Of a DNA stretch of 64,000 bases, positions 33,101 through 44,886 are shown piece by piece. Under the pieces are notes generated by a model. The model was not told the DNA's origin. It did no database searches and saw only the letters and a list, made by a program, of their open reading frames with translations. The stretch's first letter is position 1. Each line of letters starts with the position of its first letter. Where the stretch lies: positions 22,592,513 through 22,656,512 of the forward strand of contig CM034547.1 in NCBI GenBank assembly GCA_020055645.1, read 5' to 3'. The position numbers were made by a program, and so were the translations under genes. This stretch comes from Tomocerus qinae. Taxonomy: Eukaryota; Arthropoda; Collembola; Entomobryomorpha; Tomoceridae.

Positions 33101-36100
33101 AAAATACCACGGCTTAGGCAAACCGAAAGCCCCTGAAAACACATTGTATGAAAAATTCAAAAAGTTTTTCTTTATTCTTAGATATAATCATTAGTTACTA
33201 GTGCACCGACAAAATACCTGGATGGACGTTTTCGATGTACCAGAATAAAGTCATGTATAGGAATGCGTCTACTAAAAGCATGCAAATCACAGCTCCCAAA
33301 TTATACCGATCGTCTTCTGCAGGTGACTGGGCGATATTATCCCATTGTACACCGACCCCTATTTCTTCATAAAATGCGAAATATTTCGCTCCGAGACCAA
33401 ATGCGGTAGGAGCTAGCAGACTCTGAAAATGGACAGATTCAAGATGACCAAAAAATTGTTTAGAAAAATAAGGATTGTTTATCAAAAGCATTGAAAATCT
33501 TACTGCAGCAGCTTTGAGCCAAGGGGATACTACGTCATTAGCAGCTTCTTCTCTAACGGCAATGTACATATAGGGGACGTAAGACATGAAATACATTATT
33601 CCAGCACAAGCTGCGGCGATTTTGGCTTTCGAGTACAGAACGCTGACCAAAAACCTTAGAAAATCAACGTATGTACTAGGTATGAACATTTGTGATTAAT
33701 GAGACTTCCGGTGAACGCATATTTATGGAGTTTATATGCATATAACGATATAACTAATAATACTTACACAATAGTATATATTCTACACATACATGCATCT
33801 ATATAATGCCTGAACTTACGAAAACATAATGATTGAGATTCCAAAAACTTCCATTGTGAAGAAGACAATCCATGTATTACTGTAAGTCAGTACCTTTCCG
33901 AATTTTAAGATCATTGTTAATACCGAAACCGTGACAGTCATTTGGGCAAATGATGATACAAACCAAGCAATCCAGTGAACGCCGTTTTTCAGGCCCATCA
34001 TTTTCATCACCTAGCATTAGTAAATCACAATAAGTCGATAATTAACACATAAAAACATATTTCTATTATTTCTTAATAATTCCAATTTAAAAAACGACAA
34101 ACTTCTTTAAGTCGCTGTTCCTTTTCGTAAACTATGTGCTGAACAAGCATTGCAACAGAATACACCCAAGATATTGTCAGCGCTAAGGGCATGATATGCT
34201 GAATCATGAAAAGAAATTGATCTTTGACGTAGCAAGGATACGGAAATTGCTGAAGGAAGCTTGCCGGCTCACTAACATCTCTTTCAGCATAAAGATTTAT
34301 CATCGCCCTTTCCATTATGTCCTAATTGTTTATAAAAATTAAGCACACCAAATTATGTAACTGATATTAATTACAATTATTACTGTTTCAAGCACGTACC
34401 CAGAGGGGGGGCCGGCCCCTCTAAGTTTCCAGAAAAAGACGATTTTTTTGTCAAAAAAGGTTAAAAATTCAAAAAAATTTTGCGCTTCGCGCGAATATGT
34501 CTTTATTTTTTAAATATATTTTGGTGCCCCCCCCCTTTGTCAAATTACTGAATACGTGCCTGTACTGTCTCATATCAGTATAATATATAGTAGGTATATA
34601 TAATGCCAATTACCTGAACCCACACAAATCCAAACTGATAATAGTGATATCCCCAGTCCTTGGGCCCAGGAAACCAAAACCTATTTCGAACTCGATTTGT
34701 TTCAGCAGTAAAGGTTGCATTTTGTCTAATTTTGTAAATCATGTGGTTTGGTAATGATCCATCGTCATTCATATGAAATACAACCCCTAAAAAAACAACG
34801 AATTAAGTTTAAATTAAGCTTAAGCTTCATGACCCTGAACGCAAGAATAAATAAGCCAATCTCACCTGCCAGGACAGTGACATTATCGAAATATGCTTTC
34901 GTCTTAAAATAGTGTAGCATTTCATCTTCTGTAGCGAATCCTTTAAACACATTGAAACTAAGGCCAGATAAAAGTTGATTCCAACTACACGCTGCTAGAG
35001 ATATTGACTCTAATTCGTCCATGAACATTTCCTGAGATTTTCAGTACAAGTAATGTAAATGAACAAGAAAGCAGTATTTGAAAATAATTTAGTGTTGAAA
35101 GGAAAAGTGTTCTTATATATTAGATCGACTACCTTATTCGTTATATCAGGGTCTGAAATAAATTCCTGGACTGCAGGTTCTTTTGTGAGGAAATTTTGAA
35201 GGGGAGATCGCAATATATCTGCCTGAATCTTTTTCAGTATCTTAAGATTTTCTTCTGTAGTGTTTTTATTAAGAAAAACTTTGATTTCTTCACTAACTTC
35301 TGTAAGCCGTGTTGCATATTGACTTATTTCATCGAACAGTAGGAAAGTTTCATTTGCCTATAAAATTCCAATTACCACCAAATTGAATAATACATATCGA
35401 TGGGTTTTGGAATACATGCTGGTGAATGGTGTACAATACTCGCGATTTTCAAATGCAAACCAAATGGCCATTTGTTAAATGTCGTTCAATCTCAATCAAA
35501 CCAATTTGCGATAGAATTCAACGTGCAGAATCTTAAAATAATATTTTTAATATTTTAGATACCAAAAAATATGATTGCTTTGAAACAGTATTATATTATG
35601 TTATTTCGCAGATTTTATTGCATAATTTTATTATATGCAATAAGAATTCTGTAAATTAATGATGGTAACTATTTTTAAAGATTCTTCACGTTGAATTCTA
35701 TATATATTAAATTGGTTTGATTGAGATTGAACCCTTTAACAAGGTTTCACTATTTGGCATGCCATGAATTTGAAAATCAGGAGTTTTTATACACAACATA
35801 ATTCCTCCCACCAGTGTAGATTTTCAATTTACGCTGTAACTTATTATATAAATAAAAAACGTTGCGTGCAACATCTGAAAACATTGTAATTCTCACTTTT
35901 TGTATAATAGAATCGGCAGCAGAACCTCTAGGAACATAAAGAACTTTTGGATTATTGTATAAAACATGGACAAGTAACTCCAGCTTTTCCATTTGGTATT
36001 TTGACAGACCCATATCTTTCAACGTATGGATCTCCTTTTCTGTACATATAATAAATCTGATTATAATAACTGTTCAATTATAATAGGAAATGAGAATTCG

Positions 36101-38384
36101 ATGGTGTCATTTAAGAAATACTTCTAAACTACCCTTGAACTTTACTTCTCTCCCACAAATTGTTTTCTGCATAGCTTTCCATATTTTTAAAAAAGCATGG
36201 GGTAAATTCTACACAGGAAACAATAAAACACATTACTTCGGAGTTAATTATACATGATAATTGTTAATACTTGTTGTGTACAGCTATATTAAGAAGCCAT
36301 TACGGGTTTGCGTTTAACGGTAGAATTGCTATGATCAATCATATCTTTCTCCTCGGAAGTCACTTCGCTTTCAAAGGTATCATCGTCTGTGTCAGTAGCA
36401 TTTTCATAACAATAGTCTTGAGGCAAAGAATCTGCTAGTTTTTTCATATCTCTGATAGTTTTCTTGAAAATAATGAAAGTATTGATGTCTTTTGCCAAAG
36501 TCGTAAGTCTATTTCTAACAGAATTTTTGTTCCACTGCGTTACTTTGAGCTTCGAATAGACATTTAATAAGAAAATACAAAATACACAGTTAGGTCATCC
36601 GAGATAAACAGAATTATTATTTATCGGCAGTGAAAGTTGTACCCACTGCTAAGAAAGAAAAACTTTCTCCTTTGTATTCAGAGTTATTGATACTTATTTA
36701 CTGACTCTTTTCTCGTGCAAATAAAACTAAAGAGAAATTTTCATAATATTATGGCATTTACCTTTCCAGCAAGTTTTGTTGAATTTATTTGAGTTTTAAG
36801 AAAGTTGTGGAGTTCTTTTTTCTGTTTTGAGTCACGAGAGCAAAAGTCATGGGATAGTTGATTTACTTTGTTTTTACACATCACAGTGGACTGCTTTTCG
36901 CACTCTAAAATCAATTCCCCAAGTCCTCTAGTACAGATGTACTTGTTCGTAATATCTGTATCCAGCACTATATTCTATATTACCAACACCTTATTTAGAG
37001 TGAAATTGTACATGATTCTATAAACGATACACTAAATGTGAGATGTAACGATGAAAGTCGCATACATCTTTATATATATATATATACTATTTGTGTAATA
37101 ACCTGTAGAGTTATATCACTTCTACTTACCTTTAACAGTTCAGGCATGAATTCCGTAGTATTGTCATTAGAGAGCATGTCAAACAATTGATTTGTTAAAT
37201 TGTGACTCTGAATATATTTATAGAACCATCCATCCCAATTATTGACAGGATTAAACTCATCTTTTACAGCATTTGAAATACTAGCAAAATCTCGTTTATA
37301 ATTAACAAAATTGGGTTTCTTCTCCCTGGTAGTTCGGAATTTGACAGCAGAAGATCGGTTGCGGTCAGATTGGATAAAATTTTGGTGAAAGTTATCAAAG
37401 ATGGCAGAACTCGGTGATGAAAATATCAGATCATACAGAGTACTTTTGTTAAACTGAGCATCGAAGACAAAATAGTGAGCTACAGGTCTATCAAACGACA
37501 TGTTTCTAACAAGGAAGTCTTCTGTGGCATTAGGGCTGTCCACTATTTCGTCTAACCTTAGAGCTTTAAAAAAGTTAAATATTTTCTTTTTTATTTAGTT
37601 ACCATCAACAGTAAAATAAATAATGTCGATGCAACTCACTAAAATTTTCATTTTCAAACAAGCCTTTCACGTAGATTGGATCTTCGACAATACTCTTATA
37701 AATGTGTGGAACCATACTCAGCTCAGCCAGAGAAAATCCAGGTTGAAAGAAATTATTATTTTCTGCGACTGTATTCAACTGACTCAAAAACTCAGTTACA
37801 CTGTATAGAATAATCACAAAATATTCGCTTAGTTGAATTAATACATTAAATTGAAGACCATTCTACTTTTAATATCTTACGTCGCATTGGGATAATCGTA
37901 AAATCCATACTCGTCAGTAGGACCACGGTCACAAAATGCCTGCATCACCGCTATTAGTCCAGCACTTGGTAGTGGCCATACTGGATAGCGACCTAGAAGT
38001 AATATTTATTTGAACTGAACATGAATGATGAATTTTATTAATACATATCTTTTTCACATATTTTATATGATAAGCTAAAACTGCAGCTCTTGTCTTACAA
38101 CACAAGAATAGATGTAACTTACTTGAGGGATATTGTATTGCAGGCTGCTTTCTTCGAATTGCTACAAGAATGACAAAAAGCACTAACGGAATTACCAGCT
38201 CAAAAATTAACATAACCTACAAAAATTAAATACAAAATATTATTATCAACCATGATTATATATTATTTTTCTGCAAGCATATCAAGGACGCAAAAAAATA
38301 TTAATTTAGAAAACTTGCAGGCTTTCTCCGCTTTAAAGTAAAGTTCTTCCAAAGTAGCAGCTTCAACTGGAGACAGAATCCCAT
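21180..38384 (-). CDS. ABCA2: ABCA2-type full ABC transporter, complete
   Basis: Two-half ABCA lipid transporter, closest in wording to ABCA2 (endolysosomal sterol/sphingolipid handling in mammals). Forty exons whose phases all close, about 2489 aa (human ABCA2 about 2435): 38384-38319, 38216-38123, 37992-37881, 37800-37640, 37551-37130, 36974-36762, 36534-36304, 36208-36133, 36039-35897, 35357-35133, 35031-34866, 34786-34614, 34321-34103, 34010-33820, 33654-33504, 33422-33218, 33132-32733, 32642-32368, 32285-32202, 32045-31995, 31892-31718, 31645-30802, 30714-30542, 30466-30185, 30000-29836, 29734-29508, 29418-29183, 29019-28904, 28805-28789 (17 nt), 28698-28568, 24448-24325, 24235-23689, 23493-23392, 23301-23235, 22988-22957 (32 nt), 22602-22531, 22421-22329, 22119-22020, 21566-21429, 21350-21180. 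The start [22 protein letters not shown] aligns with the ABCA2 N-terminus. Intron 1 appears to be GC-AG. Intron 30 (4.1 kb) hosts an LTR element. Exons 4-8 (first extracellular loop) are the least conserved and least sure. Confidence 0.94.
21429..24235 (-). other. ABCA2 nucleotide-binding domain 2 (exons 32-39)
   Basis: Walker [11 protein letters not shown] near res 2165, [16 protein letters not shown], signature SGGNKRKIS (exon 34), Walker [15 protein letters not shown] (exons 34-35), H-loop [13 protein letters not shown] (exons 36-37), then [19 protein letters not shown] typical of ABCA C-termini. The domain is cut into unusually small exons of 67, 32, 72 and 93 nt. The following last exon codes an acidic tail ending TKLDMCRT. 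Confidence 0.93.
24774..25165 (-). repeat. 3' LTR of the intronic element
   Basis: 392 bp, the copy next to the polypurine tract on the minus strand. The open frames 24682-25038 and 24761-25096 arise within this LTR and recur in the other copy; they are not genes. Confidence 0.88.
27423..27451 (-). promoter_or_regulatory. Primer binding site, tRNA-complementary (29 nt)
   Basis: On the plus strand this reads CCCGGGTTCAATTCCCGG then ACCGGCCCCCA, which is the shape of a tRNA T-arm plus acceptor 3' strand ending in CCA; it resembles tRNA-Pro. On the minus strand it lies two bases after the 5' LTR. The match extends through the whole T-arm, longer than the usual 18 bases. A partial second copy (ACCGGCCCCCAATT) lies at about 27389-27402. 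Confidence 0.7.
27454..27845 (-). repeat. 5' LTR of the intronic element
   Basis: 392 bp, near-identical to 24774-25165. On the minus strand it is followed by the primer site. Confidence 0.88.
28101..28351. mobile_element. hAT-type MITE in ABCA2 intron 30
   Basis: 251 bp beginning CAAGCACGTATACAGAA and ending AATACGTCCTTG, flanked by 8-bp near-duplicates ATATGTCG (28093-28100) and ATATGTCT (28352-28359). The interior has an 11- to 12-base G run and is related to sequences at about 46070-46120 and 46660-46720. Confidence 0.75.
31718..33132 (-). other. ABCA2 nucleotide-binding domain 1 (exons 17-21)
   Basis: Walker [11 protein letters not shown] near res 1073, Q-loop region [11 protein letters not shown] signature LSGGMKRKLS across the exon 18/19 junction, Walker [13 protein letters not shown] across exon 19/20, and H-loop STHHMDEA in exon 21. 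All catalytic residues are present, so this site should bind and hydrolyse ATP. Confidence 0.95.
34389..34562. mobile_element. hAT-type MITE in ABCA2 intron 12
   Basis: 174 bp starting CAAGCACGTACCCAGA and ending GAATACGTGCCTG, with a G run at the left and a C run at the right. Flanked by TACTGTTT (34381-34388) and TACTGTCT (34563-34570), an 8-bp duplication with one later change. Same family as 54728-54892. Confidence 0.8.
34614..38384 (-). other. ABCA2 N-terminus and first extracellular domain (exons 1-12)
   Basis: Exons 1-2 code the first membrane helix ([16 protein letters not shown]). Exons 3-12 code the large extracellular domain, about 660 residues, rich in N-glycosylation sequons (NAT, NKS, NST, NET, NVT). 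Weakly conserved in exons 4-7; clear landmarks return at [15 protein letters not shown] (exons 9-10), [10 protein letters not shown] (11) and [19 protein letters not shown] (12). The exon 5 acceptor at 37551 and exon 6 acceptor at 36974 were chosen because they alone keep the frame. Confidence 0.8.
35460..35765. mobile_element. Foldback MITE in ABCA2 intron 9
   Basis: About 300 bp with long inverted arms: TTCAATCTCAATCAAACCAA near 35485 and TTGGTTTGATTGAGATTGAA near 35714; AGAATTCAACGTG.AGAATCTT is also mirrored. The centre is AT-rich and the outer ends are less well matched. No coding content. Confidence 0.8.
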
Positions 38385-41300
38385 TTTGTTATTATTTTTA
38401 CAAGCTATGAGAGAAACTAAGCTGAAAGTTCAGGCAACCTAAGATAGAAATTCAAATTGGTACTTCATTTGGTTATGCGTTATATTTTATATATATAATT
38501 GCTTTATAGTATGTCTTTAAACTCATACATTATCAAAACAGAACAGTAGGAACAGGAAGCCATCTCCTCGCCAAAGCAATTGATAGAGAAAGGCTTCACA
38601 TTTTAAGTAGCTTCTGATTAGAACAGCATGTAATGTTCAGAGAAATCTGTAATCTATGAATAAATTTTGCGTCAGAAAATAGCTAAAAACCCACAAAATA
38701 TACTATATAACTTAAACTCGATTAGTCACAAGAATTCCACTCCATATTTTGCAGTAAAAGTCAGCTGGGAAAGCAATGGACAGGACCAGAATATTATAGA
38801 GCAAGGGAAAGTTACAGGAAAGTATTCTACCTTTCCCTGTTGTAGACGTAACAAGTGAAAAGGAGACGGTGAAAGTCATGCGCATGGAATCGAGAGAATA
38901 CGTCAACTTTACCGCAATATACCACCACAATGGCATTGCAAAAAATCTATTAATATTAATTTACATCTCTGTTTACAAATATAATTGTGTGTGACACCAA
39001 AAACAATATCGCATGAATGAACCGCATTTTAAAATCATTTAGATTTAACCCTTATATTAAGCTATTACTTATCGGCATTGGTATAGAAAAATGAAGAAAA
39101 TGTGGGAAATCAAATAAAGGGAAATTAATTCCATAAAACTATGAAGGACTAAGGTGCACTAACTTTGGGACATGCCACATTGTGGAACCCTCGTGTAACG
39201 TTTTGGTCTAGGTAGAAAGAACTTAGAAGGCAGAAGGAGCTTATATAGCTCTGAAAGTAGGTACCCTACTAATGTTAAATTTCGGATTTGAAACCTGTAT
39301 AACTTATACCGCACCTCGTCGGTCCTTCTAACATACAGACATTGTCAATTTGGACAAGACGATTATGTAAACATCAACCAAATGCGGCCAACTGACATAC
39401 ATCAAAAATCAATTTATTTATTATAATGACCATGGATATTTTGACCGCCTCCCCTCATTTCCCCATCGGCCATCAACTAATTTGTAATGAATATAGCATT
39501 ACAAAACTTGTGGAATTTTTTAAGGTTGCTCATCACGCCTGCATAGCAACCGCATATGGGTCTATGTAAATGCGTGTTAAAAAATGCTTTACATTTATTC
39601 CTCCCGAAGATTACGGCCGATTTTTATGAGACTACATTTTTGGAATCCTGGACTATCGAGGAACACAGAAGGGCGGATGGACTTTTGATATTATTGCTTT
39701 AAATGGTGCAAAAAAAACAACATTGTATAAAAACTAAAACTGATTCACTTTTTTTGGAATTCGATTTTTTTAAAAGCATTTAAAGCAATAATATCAAAAG
39801 TCCATCCGCCCTCCTGTGTTCCTCGATAGTCCAGGATTCCAAAAATGTAAGTCTCATAAAAATCGGCCGTAATCTTCGGGAGGAATAAAGCTTGATGTAA
39901 AGCATTTTTTAACACGCATTTAGATAGGCCCATGCGGTTGCTATTAGGCAAATAAGGAGATTCTAGACAAAGTATTCTATTGTACAATGTACAATTTATA
40001 TTTATTTTACATTACAATATGCAGTCACTGTGGATAAAGTGGATAATTTATGATACCAGAATTCGGGTTTCGTTCGACTTTCGTTTTTAGAGATTTCCGA
40101 TCGCTTTGCTTGTGACACAAGCTTTCAAGCAAGAAATGGAAACATTACTTGGTTTCCATTTCCAAGCTTCCAATTTCCATCCAATCATCCAACCCAAATC
40201 TACTTGATAATTTCAAGATTTGGCACGCTATTAAGTCTCCTTTTACTATCATTTTACTAAAATGTTAATGTCCCAGTGTCCCACCATAATAATAATAACG
40301 CTTTTTTAAAGTGTCAAATGAATAAATTCAATACACATCAGTCAGATCGATATCAGTACTCGGGAACTGGTCAGTGGTCACTGCTTTCCATGCAATCATG
40401 TAACACATGTTACACATGACACTCAATTCTAAATACTACGTAGTAGATACTATTTTAATATTTTTAAAATACATATATTTAACATAGTATGATTAGGTAG
40501 TAGACAAAGGTATTAAAGCAGTAAATAAAAATTCAATAAATATATCAGTGATCATAGTATTTTTCTGGGTCTGAATCATATCTTTACTCAATAATACTTC
40601 GTATAGATATTCAACAATATTATTGCATAAATTATATGTTTATATCAGATTACAAGGTCCCCTTACTTATACATAAGTGTGCATTAACTAATACGATAAA
40701 ATTCTTAACAATGGAAAATTATTTTTGCTACAGTCAAATCGATTAGAAAACTACAATCACAATCGCAATACAATTCACAAGGAATTTATTTATGATTTAA
40801 CGATTTAAGTAAGATTCAACTTGTGACGGAGGAAGTCCCATGCATCGTGCTTTAATCCTCATTCTTACCCTTACTTCTCTTGATGACTATATACCTTTTG
40901 AGCCAACTTCAAAGATAATCGAGTTGCCTGTGTAATAAAATAATGAAATTAACAAAATACTTCAGTGGCTGAAAAACTAGTTAGCTTGAATTACCACATA
41001 AAATAATATTAGTACTTAATGAAAGATATTTTGGATGCTGTTACTCCCTCTTCAATTACAATAATAATATTACTTTACTACACACAGTTCTACTCTACAC
41101 TGCTGAAATCCAATCAAGAATATCGCCTTTTTTGTTTGCTTACTATATCGTTCAGGTTTCAAAGTAAAAGGCAAGCTTTGCCCTCAGGTCTCTCTTTGTA
41201 ATCATAATATCATATACTTAATCTATTAGTTATAATATTATTATTATCTCTGCGTACAGTACATTTTATTCTTTGACATTATGCTTTTTTACTTTTAACG

Positions 41301-41397
41301 TGCATGTATACATAATATTATGTTATGTAGCAATACCTGTCTATTCTATTCTAAGCATGTATGTACACTGTACATCAGTAAATACCTACTTCGACTT
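38385..41397. other. Intergenic, ABCA2 upstream to TMEM11 3' end
   Basis: About 3 kb with no recognised exon. It contains the ABCA2 promoter side and the foldback at 39541-39948; the rest is AT-rich and shows nothing else I can support. Confidence 0.5.
39541..39948. mobile_element. Foldback element (copy 2, kin of 3385-3730)
   Basis: Inverted arms of about 180 bp: GCATAGCAACCGCATATGGG at 39541 mirrors CCCATGCGGTTGCTAT near 39930, and GGCGGATGGACTTTTGATAT is mirrored near 39795. The arm sequence (CCGATTTTTATGAGAC.TACATTTTTGGAA) matches the family in SCLY intron 1. The open frame at 39745-39987 is internal to the repeat. Confidence 0.85.
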
Positions 41398-42376
41398 TCA
41401 GCCAGAGAAACCAAACCCTCCTGCAAACTTTTTATAGACAGAGGAATTTACTAGAATAGATGGATAACCTTTATATTCATAACTAAGTGTATTGTTACTA
41501 CTTCCAATAACTAGCTTGCCTGGCTCTGAAGACTGCTTAATATCATTGACAGAGCCAAAAAATCTGTTCATCGGAGGATAATATGTTTTCCAGCCCGAGT
41601 GTGCCAACGTTAAAATTGTAACAGCAGAATGTAGAACTTTTCTTCGGAAGTCGTCTTTTCGGACAAGAACAACTGGAGATGAAGAATTGAATGAGTGAAG
41701 GGAAAGGCGAGATAGTTCCCTCGGGTCGGTTTCAACTTGGTATTTACAACAAGGGTCAAATTGCCAGGATATAGAGTACAACCCCGTACAAAGTGCAGTC
41801 AAAATTGTCCCTGGTATAAACACCATTGGCTTGTCAGGCCATATAAATGCGGCAACAATAGAGCCAATTCCAGCGAGTACAGCAGTCTTGTGAAGGCAAT
41901 TTCCAACAGATATCCATCTGGCCGTTTCATCACCCAACCTCATGGGCTCAATCACTATAGTTTCGATGCAGTCGGCTAGCGCACATTCCAATTGTTGCTC
42001 AAAATTTTCATACGCGTTTTCTGAATCATATATTTCTCTAATAATAAACACCTTTGAGTGAACGGTTTCTTGATTTCCAGACGATGAACCTTTGCTACTC
42101 CGACCCTAATAAATAATTCAAAAAAAGAAAAAATTATTAGTGTAATGTGAAAAAGTTAACAAGCAACGAATGGATATGTACCACCGGTCAAATATTGTAA
42201 TTGCTGTAATACTGTAATGTAATGACTGTCAAATATTGCTATTATGGAAAAATGTCTTTAACACAAAATAATTTTGATAAAAATTGAATTTGGAAAGTTG
42301 AAATATCAATTACCTTTTTCTTAACTTTTTTAAGCCCTTCTCCACCGCTATGTATGACATCTACACCTTCATCCAT
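41398..42376 (-). CDS. TMEM11: Mitochondrial inner-membrane protein TMEM11 (PMI)
   Basis: Homologue of TMEM11, known in Drosophila as PMI, which shapes mitochondrial cristae. Two exons, 42376-42314 and 42105-41398 (phase 0 junction), 256 aa. Conserved core: IVIEPMRLGDETARWISVGN, CLHKTAVLAG, SWQFDPCCKYQVE and SSPVVLVRKDDFRRK. Two predicted membrane helices lie at about res 94-110 and 115-133. Human TMEM11 is 192 aa; here the N-terminus is lysine/glycine-rich and a tail of about 50 residues extends past the usual end (GSSNNTLSYEYKGYP to GGFGFSG). The start is the first ATG of the short upstream exon, which the splice phase supports. Confidence 0.94.
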
Positions 42377-42670
42377 AGTTCCAATCCAGTAAATTATGCG
42401 GTTACTGTTTTCTAGGATATGTAAAGGTAAATAATATCCAGTTCAAATTTAATTCCACGGCACACACTTTACGGCATATCAATTGCTATTTTTCGAGTTG
42501 ACAGAATTTTTTTTATAACATCTCATCTAATAAAAAATTATTTTTAAGTCTTGTATGTGATCGTGTTCAAATTTGTGCTACAACTAAATCAACTATAATA
42601 ATATGGTTGTAGTAGGTGTACTAATACTTTCTGGTAAATCAGGAATGCTATCTGGAAGGCGATAACATGA

Positions 42671-42766
42671 ATTAATGTTTTCAATAATGTACCCCAACGC
42701 ATACCTTCATGTGCTAAATTTAGTACATGGAGGTTTGCATTGGGGTACATTATTGAAAACATTAAT
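42671..42766. mobile_element. Short foldback upstream of TMEM11
   Basis: ATTAATGTTTTCAATAATGT plus ACCCCAA is mirrored as TTGGGGTACATTATTGAAAA CATTAAT across a 40-bp loop. A half-copy of the same sequence lies at about 4680-4735 near SCLY. Confidence 0.8.
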
Positions 42767-43194
42767 ATCACAATCCAAAATTCCAAAATCCAATATTTTA
42801 TCATAGACCGACTTATTTACTAATAAACCGCAACTTTCCACAAAAACTGCAATGCAACAAGGCCAGCAAATAATATCCAAATAACCCGTAACCCCAAGGA
42901 GACTATTTTCAAATCCTAGGGAACATGAAAATCGCTTCTCATTGGTGAACTTGGTGGATTGACCAATCAGAACGGAGCATTTCATTTCAAAATTTTATAT
43001 ACTTTTCATAAAGTATGCCCAGGGGAAATATTTATTGAAATACTGAATCTTGAATTACATAGACTTGTGATATAAGTAAATGCGGACTCTGTAATGATTA
43101 CAATACTGAATACTAGACTATAGCTAAATTATTGTTGTTACAACTTTGACTATTAAGTATATACGCAGACTGAACAAGCCTTGTACGTCGCTAA

Positions 43195-43490
43195 ACGTGA
43201 AGTGAAAGTGAGAAGTATAAAACAGGCTTTATGCTTGTTTTATACTTATCACTTTCACTTCACGTCTAGTGACTACGGTGGAAACCAAATTGGCAACATA
43301 TTTGTGTTAATAGACGTTTCCCACAATTCCAGGATAACACAGGCAGGTACTGTAGTCATTTCAATACCTATTCATGTTAATTTAGTGACCGGTCACCAAT
43401 TGTAGGAAACCTCTATTACAAATTAACTGTAGTGACGTCACAAAACGTGAAAGTGAAGTGAAAGTGATAAGTATAAAACAGGCATTACAC
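43195..43490. repeat. Cluster of inverted GTGAAAGTGA repeats
   Basis: ACGTGAAGTGAAAGTGAGAA and TATAAAACAGGC at 43195-43228 are mirrored at 43235-43265, and a third, direct copy occurs at about 43445-43487. GTTTCCCACAATT (43317) and AATTGTAGGAAAC (43399-43411) give a second inverted pair between them. Looks like a partly duplicated foldback element. Confidence 0.7.
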
Positions 43491-44458
43491 TAAATAAACA
43501 CACATTTTGCACAACTTATGACTTACCAAACCAAAACCAAAGTATTATCTTCCTCTGAGCTGCTCCTTTTTGTAGTATGCCGTCCAAGTTCCACTTCTAC
43601 CTTACAATGTTACAATATTATTAATAATATTATGCGTTCTGCGTTCTTCCCGTGTCCAGCCACCAGTCACCACAAAGATTCCGCCTGTCTAGCTCCAGCC
43701 AGCAGTAGTGAGTAGTTGTCAGTAGCAAACAGTAGTAGCAGCAGGGTCTAGTATAAGTTCCAACTTTCCAGTGGTCCGAAAACGACTACATGACTTATGC
43801 TACGCCCAAAAACAGAGCTGGATAGTTGACATAGATCCAGTCAATGTCAAAGTGTCAGTCAACTGTAATGTAACTGGCTTGCTTGCACTAGTAGTTGTAC
43901 TTCACCAGATTAAAAAAGAAATGGTTCAAATAACAGGAGATTTAGCGCATTAATGTAAGGATGGATCATAGTGCCCCATTTACATTTTTACCTTTTCCCC
44001 TACCTATCTATAATATGGATTTATGCGGATGGATCGATGGATTAATGGATAGGACTTAGGACTCAGAAAACCTATAGTAGGTTATTAGAAATAGTACTAG
44101 GTTAAAATTGGCTAAATAAATATTTACTTTTCCTGAATTTTTACTTCAATGCCACATTTCTTCGACTTTGACTCTGATGTCGCATATTTTGATGGTATAT
44201 AATTGACAGGAAACCTATATAGGGCAAAGTATTTAAATGAGATATGAGATGAAATAGCCCTGTTGATGAGATGTTGAGGTGAGACAGATAGATAACTGAT
44301 GAAATGATGAGAATGAGACTGTAATTATGAGTATTACATGAGAGATGTAGAAGATGTGAGTTGAAACGAGGACAAGGTTTAAACTAATCAGAAGCATATA
44401 TTAGAACAACAGACAATAACTCTAAACTTTCTTTCTGTACAAACCATAGATGCATATA

Positions 44459-44790
44459 CAGGGTGGTCGGAAATGAACTAGGACTTTTGACTTCCACCTT
44501 TAATAATTCTGTAACAGGTAATGATTATTACAACAAGAATACCAGCACCTTAAAGAGCATGCGTTTCTTAGTCAGATTCGAAATTTTGAGTCCCATATTA
44601 GGATTGTAACTGCATAAGGTAGGGTGCGAAACAAATAAAAAGCGAAAACTGGCTTTCTGTCCTTTTAATTGGACTTGACCTGTCGTTTTTGAACTGAAAC
44701 TGGGAAAATCAAGCAGGGAGCAGAAAGTGTCCAAAATCCACTCCTACGATTCTAAATTCAAAAGTTAATTTTTCATTTCAAAGTTTAGGT
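44459..44790 (+). repeat. Left long inverted repeat
   Basis: About 332 bp; the reverse complement of 54475-54985 once the 54728-54892 insert and one duplication copy are removed. Landmarks shared: AGCATGCGTTTCTTAGTCAG, TGCGAAACAAATAAAAAGCG and GCAGGGAGCAGAAAGTGTCC. The 69-codon minus frame at 44528-44734 reappears in the right copy with differences. Confidence 0.85.
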
Positions 44791-44854
44791 CATTATTTAG
44801 AAACATTTCTTTGGTTATTAAGTAGCGACAGCTGCTTTATAGGAATGACCGATC

Positions 44855-44886
44855 TGTCTGTCTGTCTGTCTGTCCGTCTGTCCGTA
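44855..44886 (+). repeat. GTCT/GTCC microsatellite
   Basis: CTGTCTGTCTGTCTGTCTGT then CCGTCTGTCCG, followed by AAGCTCG. It is the complement type of the ACGG tracts at 50837, 52052 and 53038 and may be a relic of the same element family. Confidence 0.8.

Larger units (their letters stand above)
42377..44454. other. Intergenic region upstream of TMEM11
   Basis: About 2.1 kb without a recognised gene. Contains the foldback at 42671-42766 and the inverted-repeat cluster at 43195-43490. Small frames at 43518-43715 and 43771-43953 have no support. Confidence 0.5.

Noticed and set aside
35777-35896. Extension of ABCA2 exon 9 through its open frame
   Set aside because: A GTGAGA donor at 35896 and the family sequence ILK-ANETF show the frame beyond it is intronic.
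21180-38384. ABCA1 or ABCA4 assignment
   Set aside because: The N-terminus, the [17 protein letters not shown] segment, the NLPxSKGxPAA segment and the NBD2 linker follow ABCA2 more closely; ABCA7 and ABCA12 fit less well.
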